Assembly (NCBI GenBank): GCA_963804245.1
Contig: CAWDPQ010000008.1
Location: 124,001 to 188,000 of the forward strand
Reading direction: 5' to 3'
Source: CAWDPQ01 sp963804245
GTDB taxonomy: Bacteria > Acidobacteriota > Vicinamibacteria > Vicinamibacterales > 2-12-FULL-66-21
Length of the DNA stretch: 64,000 nt
Positions 9,087 through 18,672 of the stretch are shown here, piece after piece. Within the stretch, counting starts at the first letter, position 1. Each line of letters opens with the position of its first letter. Position numbers and translations under genes: made by a program. The notes below the pieces were generated by a model. That model searched no databases, was not told where the DNA came from, and was given only the letters and a program-made list of their open reading frames with translations.

Positions 9087-9125
9087 AAAAGCAAAACGGC
9101 CACTACCCCCTACGGGTAGTGGCCG
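9087..9125 (-). terminator. pheA attenuator (intrinsic terminator)
   Basis: A perfect 12-bp stem (9097-9108 with 9114-9125) with a 5-nt loop is followed on the minus strand by GTTTTGCTTTT. It lies 14 bases before pheA. Its 5' arm contains CTACCCG (minus strand), which can instead pair with CGGGTAG at the leader peptide stop codon (9152-9158), giving a classic mutually exclusive antiterminator. Confidence 0.88.
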
Positions 9126-9151
9126 CACGAAATCGAGGTGAACGTCCGGAC

Positions 9152-9241
9152 CTACCCGCAGCGTGCCTCCGGCCTGACCAGGCCGGTCGGCCGCGTAAAG
9201 TACGCACGGAACGCAAGAACAACGCCTAGGGTCGTCACCAC
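9152..9241 (-). CDS. pheL: pheA leader peptide
   Basis: A 29-codon frame starting GTG GTG ACG ACC, carrying the block AFRAYFTRPTG (Phe, Tyr, Phe in five residues) and ending with Cys-Gly-stop (TGC GGG TAG). The aromatic codons precede the hairpin at 9169-9186 and the terminator before pheA, as expected for phenylalanine attenuation. The first GTG lies exactly 7 bases after a TAGAGT -10 box and there is no Shine-Dalgarno, so the transcript is probably leaderless. The terminator arm can pair with bases overlapping the leader stop codon, so ribosome position would decide the fold. Confidence 0.78.
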   Translation of the reverse strand: MVTTLGVVLAFRAYFTRPTGLVRPEARCG

Positions 9242-9248
9242 GGCGCCG

Positions 9249-9277
9249 ACTCTAGTGCATTTGCCTGAGAGGGTCAA
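9249..9277 (-). promoter_or_regulatory. Promoter of pheA leader
   Basis: TTGACC (9272-9277), a 17-bp spacer, then TAGAGT (9249-9254). The leader GTG begins 7 bases after the -10 box. The -35 box lies 21 bp from the ureAB start on the other strand, so the two divergent promoters are interleaved. Confidence 0.72.
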
Positions 9278-9297
9278 ATCGAACAATCCTTGCGGAC

Positions 9298-10065
9298 ATG
9301 CATCTGACGCCGCGCGAAGTCGACAAGCTGCTCCTCCACCAGGCTGGCGTGCTGGCGCAGAAACGGCTGGCGCGCGGTCTGCGCCTCAATCATCCCGAGG
9401 CCGTGGCTCTCATCGCGACGCAGGTGCTCGAGTTCATCCGGGACGGACGAACGGTTGCCGAGCTCATGGATCTCGGCCGTCAGCTGCTGGGCGTCGAAGA
9501 CGTCGCCGACGGTGTGGCCGAGATGGTCGACGAAGTGCAGGTCGAGGGGACATTCCCAGACGGCACCAAGCTCGTCACGGTGCACCATCCGATTGTCGCG
9601 GCCCGCGGCTCGCGCGAGCTCGCGCTCTACGGCAGCTTCATCACCGCACCCCCAGCGAGTGACCGCGAAACGGTGTCGCTGAAGCTCGATTCCGCGCCTG
9701 GCGCGATCGAAGCGCAACACGGCGAGCTGGTGTTGAACGAAGGACGCGACAGCGTACGCATTGCGGTCACGAACCGCGGCGACCGTCCTATTCAGGTCGG
9801 CAGTCACTACCATTTCATCGAGACCAACCGCGCGCTCGCCTTCGATCGCGGCGCCGCCTACGGCCGGCGCCTCGACATTCCGGCGGGAACCGCCGTGAGG
9901 TTCGAGCCGGGCGAGACGAAAACCGTCGATCTCGTGACGATTGCCGGCAAACAGGTGATTCGTGGCGGGAACTCGATCGCCAGCGGACCGGTTGGCGACG
10001 AAGGGCGCGCCCGCGCCCTCAACGCCGTGCGCGACAAACATTTTCAGCACCAGGAAGACCAATGA
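9298..10065 (+). CDS. ureAB: Urease gamma-beta fusion subunit
   Basis: Structural small subunit of nickel urease. 255 residues. Residues 1-100 are the gamma subunit (MHLTPREVDKLLLHQAGVLA, ARGLRLNHPEAVALI, EVQVEGTFPDGTKLVTVHHP). From about residue 130 it is the beta subunit (GAIEAQHGELVLNEGR, VTNRGDRPIQVGSHYHFIETN, PAGTAVRFEPGETKTVDLV). The two are separate genes in most bacteria and fused in Helicobacter and some others. The stop overlaps ureC by 4 bp. A weak GGA precedes the ATG. Confidence 0.93.
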   Translation: MHLTPREVDKLLLHQAGVLAQKRLARGLRLNHPEAVALIATQVLEFIRDGRTVAELMDLGRQLLGVEDVADGVAEMVDEVQVEGTFPDGTKLVTVHHPIVAARGSRELALYGSFITAPPASDRETVSLKLDSAPGAIEAQHGELVLNEGRDSVRIAVTNRGDRPIQVGSHYHFIETNRALAFDRGAAYGRRLDIPAGTAVRFEPGETKTVDLVTIAGKQVIRGGNSIASGPVGDEGRARALNAVRDKHFQHQEDQ

Positions 10066-11778
10066 GCCGCCGCATCGATCGTCGTCACTACGTCGACCTG
10101 TATGGTCCTACCACCGGCGATCGCGTTCATCTCGCCGACACGTCGCTCGTCGCGGAAGTGGAACGAGACGATGCGTCGTATGGCGACGAGTGCGTGTTCG
10201 GTGCCGGCAAGATTCTCCGTGACGGCATGGGGCAGGCGGCAGGTGTTGGCGATGAGGCAGCGCTCGATGCGGTGATCACCAACGCCCTGATCATCGACTG
10301 GACCGGGATCCGGAAAGCGGACGTGGGGATCAAGAACGGCCGGATCGCCGGCATCGGCAAGGCCGGCAACCCCGATGTGATGCCGGGCGTCGCGAGCGAC
10401 ATGATCGTTGGCGTCACGACCGAGGCCATCGCCGGCGAAGGGCTGATCCTGACGGCTGGCGCCATCGATGCGCACATTCACTTCATCTGTCCGCAGCAGG
10501 TGGATGAAGCGCTGGCGAGCGGGGTCACGACGTTCATCGGCGGCGGCACAGGCCCGGCGACCGGCACGAACGCGACGACCTGCACGCCGGGGTCGCGGCA
10601 CATCGAGTTGATGCTGCGCGCAACTGATGCGCTGCCGATGAACTTCGGCTTTCTCGGCAAAGGGAATTCGTCCAGTCCCGAGGGCCTGGACGAGCAGATC
10701 AGGGCCGGTGCGCTCGGGCTCAAGCTCCACGAAGACTGGGGAACCACGCCGGCGGCGATCGACACCTGTCTCTCCGTGGCCGACCGCTACGACGTGCAGG
10801 TGGCCCTCCACACCGACACGCTCAACGAGTCGGGCTTCGTCGACGACTCGATCGCGGCGTTCGCCGGCCGTACCGATCCACAGCTATCACACCGAAGGGG
10901 CGGGCGGTGGTCACGCGCCTGACATCATCAAAGTGTGCGGCGAAGCCAACGTCCTTCCGAGCTCCACGAATCCGACGCGGCCGTACACCGTGAACACGTT
11001 GGACGAGCACCTCGACATGCTGATGGTCTGCCATCATCTCGACAAGGACCTGCCCGAGGACGTGGCGTTTGCCGAGAGCCGCATCCGCGGTGAGACGATG
11101 GCGGCGGAAGACGTGCTGCACGATCTCGGCGCCATCAGCATGATGTCGAGCGACAGCCAGGCGATGGGCCGGGTCGGCGAGGTGATCTGCCGCACCTGGC
11201 AGACGGCGCACAAGATGCGTGCGGAACGAGGCCGTCTGGCGGGCGAGCGCGGCGACAACGACAACCTGCGGATTCGCCGCTACGTGGCAAAGTACACGAT
11301 CAACCCGGCCATCGCGCATGGCATCGCGCACGAAGTGGGATCGGTGGAGGTCGGCAAGCTCGCGGATCTCGTGCTCTGGAAGCCGGCGTTCTTCGGTGTG
11401 AAGCCGGAAATGGTGATCAAGGGTGGCTTCATCGCCTGGTCGCAGATGGGCGACGCGAATGCGTCGATTCCACCGGCGCAGCCGATGTGGATGCGCCCGA
11501 TGTTCGGGGCGCTGGGCCATGCGGTTGGACGAACCTCGCTGGCGTTCGTCTCCCAGGCCGCGCTCGACGCCGGGATAGGTGCGCGATACGGCCTGTCCAA
11601 GCGGCCGATCGCCGTGCGCGGATGCCGGTCGCTCTCGAAACGCGACATGAGACTGAACGATGCCCTCCCGCACATCACCGTGGACGCGGAGACGTACACG
11701 GTGACGGCCGATGGCGAGGTGCTGCGCTCGGCTCCCGCCGCCACGCTGCCGCTGGCGCAGCGGTATTTTCTTTTCTAG
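10062..11778 (+). pseudogene. ureC: Urease alpha (catalytic) subunit with a one-base frameshift
   Basis: Catalytic subunit that hydrolyses urea at a dinickel centre. The frame from 10062 matches UreC up to DDSIAAFAGRT, then runs into a false stop at 10922. The family sequence resumes in the next frame as HSYHTEGAGGGHAPDIIKVC and continues to 11778. Removing G10875 restores GRT-IHSYHTEG and a 571-residue protein of normal length. The nickel-bridging lysine (LGLKLHEDWG), the nickel ligands in DAHIHF and the catalytic-flap region (VCHHLDKDLPEDVAFAESRI) are intact. Since nothing else is degraded and the accessory genes are whole, a sequencing or assembly insertion is the likelier explanation. A true frameshift would abolish urease. 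Confidence 0.85.
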
Positions 11779-11789
11779 AGAAGCTCTCG

Positions 11790-12449
11790 ATGCCCTGCGA
11801 ATGGCTGGTCTGGCAGATGGCGGATTCCGCATTCCCCTCAGGCGGATTCGCGCACTCGGCCGGACTCGAGGCGGCATGGCAGAGCGGTGAAGTGACCGCG
11901 GCCGCCGGTCTCGAGCGTTTCGTCCGTGAGACCGTCGAACAGGCGGGTCGCGCCGGCCTGCCCTTTGTGACGGCGGCGCACGCTCGGCCCGACCGGCTGG
12001 CCGTGTTCGACGATCTGGCCGATGCCTTCCTGACCAACGCCGTCGCCAATCGCGCGAGCCGCGTTCAGGGGCGCGCGTTTGCCTCCACGTGCGCCCGCAT
12101 CTGGCCAATGCCGCCGCTGCAAGATCTCGAAGCGCAGGCGAAATCCTTGCGGGGGCACTACGCGCCGCTCGCCGGTGCCGCCGGCCGCGCCCTTTCCATT
12201 TCGCTCGACGTCAGCCAGCGGCTGTTCCTGTTTCAAACCGTCCGCGGCGTGTTGGCGGCAGCCGTCCGGCTGGGCATTGTCGGAGGTTATGAGGCGCAAC
12301 GGCTGCAATCCGGATGCGCCGGGCTGCTCGACGCAGTGTGGGCCCGCTGTTGTGCGCTCGACGAGCGTCACGTCACTCAGACGGCACCGCTCATTGACCT
12401 TCTGCAATCCACACACGATCGTCTCTATTCCCGATTGTTTCAGTCCTGA
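11790..12449 (+). CDS. ureF: Urease accessory protein UreF
   Basis: Helix-rich chaperone that bridges UreD and the GTPase UreG during nickel loading. 219 residues from ATG 11790, 11 bases after the ureC stop. Family motifs are WQMADSAFPSGGFAHSAGLE at the N-terminus and AVRLGIVGGYEAQRLQ near the C-terminus. The frame is open further upstream through the end of ureC, but the family begins at MPCEWLVWQMADS. Same operon as ureC and ureG. Confidence 0.92.
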   Translation: MPCEWLVWQMADSAFPSGGFAHSAGLEAAWQSGEVTAAAGLERFVRETVEQAGRAGLPFVTAAHARPDRLAVFDDLADAFLTNAVANRASRVQGRAFASTCARIWPMPPLQDLEAQAKSLRGHYAPLAGAAGRALSISLDVSQRLFLFQTVRGVLAAAVRLGIVGGYEAQRLQSGCAGLLDAVWARCCALDERHVTQTAPLIDLLQSTHDRLYSRLFQS

Positions 12450-12458
12450 GGAGCCGTT

Positions 12459-13199
12459 GTGCCTCGCATCATGTGTCATCACGATCCTGCCGATCATCTC
12501 CACGACAATTCGGGTCCGGGCACCTTCACCAGCCGCGCGGCTCCGCTCAGCCGCGACTACGACAGTCGCGCATTTACCGTGGGCATCGGTGGACCAGTCG
12601 GGAGTGGCAAGACTGCGCTCCTCCTCGCATTGTGCCGTCGCCTGCGCGAGCGCTACCGCCTCGCCGTCGTCACCAACGACATTTTCACCAGGGAGGACGC
12701 CGAGTTCCTGGTTCGTCACCACGCGCTGCCTGCCGAACGGATTGCCGCGGTCGAGACCGGCGGCTGCCCACACACCGCGGTCCGCGACGATGTGAGCCAG
12801 AATCTCGAGGCGCTCGATCGGTTGATGGCGGCGTTTCACCCCGAGCTGCTGTTCGTGGAGAGCGGCGGCGACAATCTGGCGGCGCAGTTCAGCCGCGACC
12901 TCGCCGACTACACCATCTACGTCATCGACGTCGCCGGCGGCGACAAGATTCCGCGCAAAGGGGGACCGGGCATCACGCAGTCGGATCTCCTGGTGATCAA
13001 CAAGACGGATCTGGCACCGCTCGTCGGCGCCGACCTGGCCGTGATGGAACGGGATGCGCGGCGGATGCGAGGTGATGGTCCGTTCGTGTTTGCGCAGGTC
13101 ACGAATGATGTGGGCGTTGAGACAGTCGTTGACTACGTGCTGAGGGGTTGGAAGGCGGCTACGACGGCGAACACGTCGAGCCGTAGGCCCGCCCTTTAG
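12459..13199 (+). CDS. ureG: Urease accessory GTPase UreG
   Basis: SIMIBI-class GTPase that powers nickel insertion. 246 residues from GTG 12459, with GAGGAG just upstream. The N-terminus is histidine-rich (MCHHDPADHLHD), which may bind nickel. The P-loop GGPVGSGKT is at residues 44-52, followed by VTNDIFTREDAEFL, the metal-binding ETGGCPHTAVRDD, ESGGDNLAAQFS and the base-recognition NKTDL. The last codons (RRPAL-stop) come from a dispersed palindromic repeat that begins inside the gene, so the natural C-terminus was extended or replaced by the repeat. Confidence 0.93.
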   Translation: MPRIMCHHDPADHLHDNSGPGTFTSRAAPLSRDYDSRAFTVGIGGPVGSGKTALLLALCRRLRERYRLAVVTNDIFTREDAEFLVRHHALPAERIAAVETGGCPHTAVRDDVSQNLEALDRLMAAFHPELLFVESGGDNLAAQFSRDLADYTIYVIDVAGGDKIPRKGGPGITQSDLLVINKTDLAPLVGADLAVMERDARRMRGDGPFVFAQVTNDVGVETVVDYVLRGWKAATTANTSSRRPAL

Positions 13200-13260
13200 G
13201 GCGGGCGCGCCGCGAATGACCTGGTTGCTGATTCCTACACGCCCGCCCTAAAGGGCGGGC

Positions 13261-13265
<5 letters not shown>
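13183..13265. repeat. Inverted pair of GTAGGCCCGCCC palindromes between ureG and nifA-like gene
   Basis: Two copies of a GC-rich palindrome (13187-13206 and 13241-13260) with TTTA or TAAA centres, in inverted orientation 34 bp apart. A third copy is at 34021-34044. The TAG within the element is the stop codon of ureG on the plus strand and of the sigma-54 activator on the minus strand. It looks like a REP/BIME-type element that may also act as a bidirectional terminator. Confidence 0.85.
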
Positions 13266-14817
<1,552 letters not shown>

Positions 14818-14856
14818 CCTGATGAAACCAACAATATTGTAGGTGATGGGGCAGGA

Positions 14857-14898
14857 AAAGGGGACTGCCCCCTTTTCGCAAAAAGGGGACTGTCCCCT
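14857..14898. repeat. GGGGACTGTCCCC-type dispersed repeat
   Basis: Two direct copies of AAAAGGGGACTG(C/T)CCCC separated by TTTTCGC, together forming palindromes. A related inverted version is at 46429-46482. It sits in the gap between the sigma-54 activator and ilvC. Confidence 0.8.
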
Positions 14899-14907
14899 AT
14901 TTCGGGC

Positions 14908-15930
14908 TTAGACCGTCACGCCGTCTGGACGCACGGTCACGGGGTTCAGGAAGGGCATCATCGCCCGGAGCTTGGCTCCGACCTGTTCGATTTGATGCTC
15001 CTGCTCGCGGGCGCGGGTTTCGGAGAATCGCGGCCGGCCCTGCTCGTTCTCGGTGATCCACGTCTTGGCGTACGTGCCGTTCTGGATCTCTTCGAGCATC
15101 CGCCGCATGGTCTTCTTGGTCTCTTCGGTCACGATGCGCGGGCCGCCGGTGTAGTCGCCGTGCTCGGCCGTATCGCTGACGGAGTAGCGCATGTAGTTCA
15201 AGCCGCCGCGGTACATCAGATCGACGATCAGCTTCAGCTCGTGCATGCACTCGAAATAGGCGACTTCAGGCTGATAGCCTGCCTCCACCAGCGTTTCGAA
15301 GCCGGCCTTCACGAGCGCGCTGACGCCGCCGCACAGCACGGTCTGCTCGCCGAAGAGATCAGTTTCCGTCTCCTCCGCAAACGTCGTCTCGATGACTCCC
15401 GCGCGGGTCACGCCGATGCCTTTGCCGTAGGAGAGGGCCAGCGCGCGCGCCTTGCCCGAGGCATCCTGGTGCACGGCGAGCAGCGCCGGCGTACCTCCGC
15501 CTTCGACGTAGAGCTCGCGGACGCGATGGCCCGGTGACTTCGGCGCAATCATCGACACGTCGACGGTCGCGGGCGGAGTAATCGTGCCGAAGCGGATATT
15601 GAACCCGTGGGCAAACATCAGCGTCTTGCCGGCGGTGAGGTTCGGCGCGATGTCTTTCGCGTACAGAGCCGCCTGGGCGGTGTCGGGAACGAGCACCATG
15701 ATGACATCGGCCCAGGCCGACGCCTCCGCCGGCGTGTTCACCGTGAGCCCCGCGGCGCGCGCTTTTTCGCGCGACCGGCTGTTCTCGGGCAGCCCGACGC
15801 GGACCTGCACGCCGCTGTCCTTCAGGTTGAGAGCGTGCGCGTGCCCCTGCGAACCGAAGCCAAGTACCGCGACCTTCTTCGCGCTGATGAGTGCCAGATC
15901 GGCATCGCCGTCATAAAACATCGTTGTCAT
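14908..15930 (-). CDS. ilvC: Ketol-acid reductoisomerase, class I
   Basis: NADPH- and Mg-dependent isomerisation and reduction of acetolactate in valine, leucine and isoleucine synthesis. 340 residues, typical of class I. The Rossmann loop is VLGFGSQGHAHALNL at residues 22-36. MIAPKSPGHRVRELY, DLFGEQTVLCGG, and the metal ligands within EVAYFECMHELKLIVDLMY and RYSVSDTAEHGDY are all visible. ATG 15930 has AGGAG 7 bases upstream. It is the last gene of the ilv operon, 92 bp after ilvN, and a dispersed GC-rich repeat lies in that gap. Confidence 0.96.
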   Translation of the reverse strand: MTTMFYDGDADLALISAKKVAVLGFGSQGHAHALNLKDSGVQVRVGLPENSRSREKARAAGLTVNTPAEASAWADVIMVLVPDTAQAALYAKDIAPNLTAGKTLMFAHGFNIRFGTITPPATVDVSMIAPKSPGHRVRELYVEGGGTPALLAVHQDASGKARALALSYGKGIGVTRAGVIETTFAEETETDLFGEQTVLCGGVSALVKAGFETLVEAGYQPEVAYFECMHELKLIVDLMYRGGLNYMRYSVSDTAEHGDYTGGPRIVTEETKKTMRRMLEEIQNGTYAKTWITENEQGRPRFSETRAREQEHQIEQVGAKLRAMMPFLNPVTVRPDGVTV

Positions 15931-15950
15931 TCATTGCTCCTAATGAGACC

Positions 15951-15985
15951 GGGGGCTTCGCCCTGCCGGACCCCCCATCGCCGTC
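15951..15985. repeat. 35-bp dispersed GC-rich repeat, copy 1
   Basis: GGGGGCTTCGCC followed by a GGACCCCCCATCGCCGTC end. The same 35 bp occurs inverted at 47372-47406 with one mismatch. Both copies lie just before a gene start inside an operon. Confidence 0.8.
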
Positions 15986-16022
15986 CGTTATGCGGCTCCT
16001 GCTCCAACGCGGCGCCGCCGAA

Positions 16023-16571
16023 TCACACTGAATAGGAAACGTGGACGTCGGGCGAGTCAGAGCCCTGGGATTCGCCCGTCGTGGACAGGCTGCGCGCGCC
16101 ACGCGCCATCCCGACACGCCCGGTCCTCGCCATCTCGAGCACCCCGTACGGGCGCAGCACATCCAGCAAGCCGTCGATCTTCTCGTGCCCGCCGGTAATC
16201 TCGATCGTCAGCGAATCCGGCGCCAGGTCGACGATGCGCGCCCGGAAGACTTCGACCAGGTGCACCAGCTCGGGCCGGCACGCCTGGGTCGCCGCCACCT
16301 TGATGATGGCGAGATCGCGGAAGACCGCCGGGCACGAGGTGATGTCCGACACCGAAATCACGTTGACCAGCTTGTAGAGATTCGCCTCGATGCGACCCGC
16401 CCCCGCATCGTCTGTAATGACGACGATGGTCATGCGTGAGATGCCGGGACGTTCGGTCCGGCCGACGGTGAGCGACTCGATGTTGTAGTTTCGGCGTCGG
16501 AACAGTGAAGAGACGCGATTGAGGACACCGGGCTGGTCCTCCACCGTGACGACAAAGGTATGCGGTTTCAT
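16023..16571 (-). CDS. ilvN: Acetolactate synthase small (regulatory) subunit
   Basis: Regulatory subunit giving feedback inhibition by valine to the large subunit. 182 residues, close to the IlvH/IlvN length. An ACT domain forms the first 75 residues (TFVVTVEDQPGVLNRVSSLF, RRNYNIESLTVGRTE), followed by the ALS_ss C-terminal domain (RDLAIIKVAATQACRPELV, LTIEITGGHEKIDGLLDVL). The ATG overlaps the ilvB stop by one base (TGATG), so translation is coupled. A short Ser- and Asp-rich tail after GMARG is not conserved. Confidence 0.94.
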   Translation of the reverse strand: MKPHTFVVTVEDQPGVLNRVSSLFRRRNYNIESLTVGRTERPGISRMTIVVITDDAGAGRIEANLYKLVNVISVSDITSCPAVFRDLAIIKVAATQACRPELVHLVEVFRARIVDLAPDSLTIEITGGHEKIDGLLDVLRPYGVLEMARTGRVGMARGARSLSTTGESQGSDSPDVHVSYSV

Positions 16572-18277
16572 CAGGCATCCTCCGCGGTTTCCACGAGCGG
16601 GCTCGGACGGCGAATCATGGCGTGCAGGTCTGCTCCCGCCGGCACCATCGGATAGACCGAGTCTTCCTGCTCGACACGGAACTCCAGGACTGTCGTGCCC
16701 TTGTGGGCGCGAGCCGCCTCGACGGATGGAACCACGTCGGCGCGGCGTGAGATGGCTCGACCCGCGAGCCCATACGCCTCGGCTATCTTCACGAAGTCCG
16801 GGCTGAGCAGCGGCGTGGCGGCGTAGCGGCGTTCGTAGAAGAACTCCTGCCACTGGCGGACCATGCCGAGATAGCCGTTGTTGATGATCGCAACCTTGAT
16901 GTCCAGCTTCTCCTGCGCGATCGTCGCCAGCTCCGGCATCGTCATCTGGAAGCCACCATCGCCGGCGACGACCCAGACTTCCGCATCGGGCTGCGCGAAC
17001 TTGGCGCCGATGGCCGCGGGGAGCGCAAAGCCCATCGTGCCGAGGCCGCCCGAGGTGATGAGCGTGCGCGGCTCGTTGTGGTGGTAATACTGCGCCTCCC
17101 ACATCTGGTGCTGACCGACGTCGGTCACGACAATCGCGCGTCCGGATGTCGTGCGCCAGATGTCGTGGATGACGTGTGCGGCGTAGAGGTGCCCGTCGTC
17201 GGGCAGATTCTGGATATCGCGCACCGCGGAGTCGCCCTTGAGGGCGTCGATGTGTTTCAACCAGCTGTCGCGTGTTCCGGGCTGAACGCCGGGCATCAGC
17301 ACTTCCAGCATCGCGCGCAGATCGCCGACGAGTCCAACGTCGACGCCGACGTTTTTTCCAATCTCGGCCTGGTCGATATCGATGTGCACCTTCTTCGCGT
17401 TCGGCGCGTACGTTTTCAGGTTGCCGGTGACGCGATCGTCGAACCGCATCCCGAAAGCGAGCAGCAGATCCGCTTCCTGAATGGCGGTGTTCACCCACGC
17501 CTCGCCGTGCATGCCCATCATGCCGAGGTTCAGCGGGTGGGACGCGGGGATGCCGCCGATGCCGAGCAGGGTCATGGCAATCGGCATCCGCGCCCGTTCG
17601 GCGAACTGGCGAACGGTTGCGGTCGCTCCAGAGAGGATGACGCCGTGACCGGCGAGGATCACCGGCCGCTCGGCGGCATTGATCAGACGAAGCGCCGCCG
17701 CCAGCGATGCGGGATCGATCACGCGCTCGGGCCGCGCATGAGGCTTCGGCAGTGCCGCATCCCAGTCGAATTCGCACGAGGTCTGCTGCGCGTCCTTCGT
17801 GATGTCGATGAGGACAGGCCCCGGCCTGCCGCTCGCGGCGATGTGAAACGCCTCGCGTACTGCGGGCCCGACGTCCTGCGCGCGCGTGACCAGGTAGTTG
17901 TGCTTGGTGACGGGCAGCGTGACGCCGGTGATGTCGGTCTCCTGGAAGCCGTCGCTCCCGATCAACTTGCTGCCCACCTGTCCGGTGATGCAGACGATCG
18001 GCGACGAATCCATCATCGCGGTGGCGATGCCGGTGACCATGTTGGTCGCGCCAGGACCCGAGGTGGCGACGGCAACGCCGACCTTGCCGCTCGCCCGCGC
18101 GTAGCCGTCGGCCATGTGCGTCGCGCCTTGTTCATGACGTACCAGCACGTGCCGAATGGGGAAGTCGAGCATCGCGTCGTACGCCGGCAGGATCGCCCCG
18201 CCGGGGTACCCGAAGACCGTCGTCACCCCTTCACGGACGAGACATTCCCAGAGGATTTGTGCGCCTGTCTTTTTCAT
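16571..18277 (-). CDS. ilvB: Acetolactate synthase large (catalytic) subunit
   Basis: Thiamine-diphosphate enzyme making acetolactate or acetohydroxybutyrate. 568 residues, the expected length. The N-terminus has KTGAQILWECLVREGVTTVF and YPGGAILPAYD. FAD and TPP motifs include GRPGPVLIDITKDAQQ, GDGGFQMTMPELATI and NNGYLGMVRQWQEFFYERRY. It lies second in the operon after ilvD, with a 395-bp gap filled by GC-rich repeats that could weaken read-through. It overlaps ilvN by one base. Confidence 0.95.
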   Translation of the reverse strand: MKKTGAQILWECLVREGVTTVFGYPGGAILPAYDAMLDFPIRHVLVRHEQGATHMADGYARASGKVGVAVATSGPGATNMVTGIATAMMDSSPIVCITGQVGSKLIGSDGFQETDITGVTLPVTKHNYLVTRAQDVGPAVREAFHIAASGRPGPVLIDITKDAQQTSCEFDWDAALPKPHARPERVIDPASLAAALRLINAAERPVILAGHGVILSGATATVRQFAERARMPIAMTLLGIGGIPASHPLNLGMMGMHGEAWVNTAIQEADLLLAFGMRFDDRVTGNLKTYAPNAKKVHIDIDQAEIGKNVGVDVGLVGDLRAMLEVLMPGVQPGTRDSWLKHIDALKGDSAVRDIQNLPDDGHLYAAHVIHDIWRTTSGRAIVVTDVGQHQMWEAQYYHHNEPRTLITSGGLGTMGFALPAAIGAKFAQPDAEVWVVAGDGGFQMTMPELATIAQEKLDIKVAIINNGYLGMVRQWQEFFYERRYAATPLLSPDFVKIAEAYGLAGRAISRRADVVPSVEAARAHKGTTVLEFRVEQEDSVYPMVPAGADLHAMIRRPSPLVETAEDA

Positions 18278-18294
18278 AGTCAGTTGTCTTCTTT

Positions 18295-18525
18295 CAATGC
18301 GCTTGGGGCCCCACCCCCAAGCGCTCTCACTCGGCGGCTACGCGCCTCGCTCGGGCCGCAGGCGCTTCTCAATGCGCTTGGGGCCCCACCCCCAAGCGCT
18401 CTCACTCGGCGGCTACGCGCCTCGCTCGGGCCGCAGGCGCTTCTCAATGCGCTTGGGGCCCCACCCCCAAGCGCTCTCACTCGGCGGCTACGCCGAGCCT
18501 CGCTCGGGCCGCAGGCGCTTCCTGC
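18295..18525. repeat. Three tandem 75-bp GC-rich units between ilvD and ilvB
   Basis: Three contiguous copies starting at 18295, 18370 and 18445, period 75 bp, nearly identical. Each begins CAATGCGCTTGGGGCCCC and contains the palindrome GCGCTTGGGG/CCCCAAGCGC. The third has a small CCGAG insertion. A decayed fourth copy lies at about 18605-18660. No protein is evident. The stretch is inside the ilv transcript and should fold strongly. Confidence 0.9.
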
Positions 18526-18537
18526 GCATGCGCCTCG

Positions 18538-18595
18538 CTCGAGCCCCCGAGCTCCCGAGCCCCCGAGTCCCGAGCCCCCGAGTCCCGAGCCCCCG
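18538..18595. repeat. CCCGAGYCCC short tandem repeat, copy 1
   Basis: Imperfect tandem units of about 8 bases reading CCCGAGCT, CCCGAGTC and CCCGAGCC. A longer array of the same kind is at 28671-28767 and a fragment is in the 5' part of glnD near 42080-42115. No coding capacity is recognised. Confidence 0.8.
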
Positions 18596-18672
18596 CATCT
18601 TTTTTCAGCGCTCGCGGGGCCCCACCCCCGCTCGCGCTCGCTCGGGCCGCAGGCGCTGCCCCGACCCCCGAT

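Noticed and set aside
10860..10925. Programmed frameshift in ureC
   Set aside because: No slippery run or stimulatory structure is evident, and UreC is not known to use frameshifting; three other genes show similar isolated insertions.
18290..18660. Possible CRISPR array from 75-bp units
   Set aside because: The units are nearly identical along their full length, so there are no spacers.
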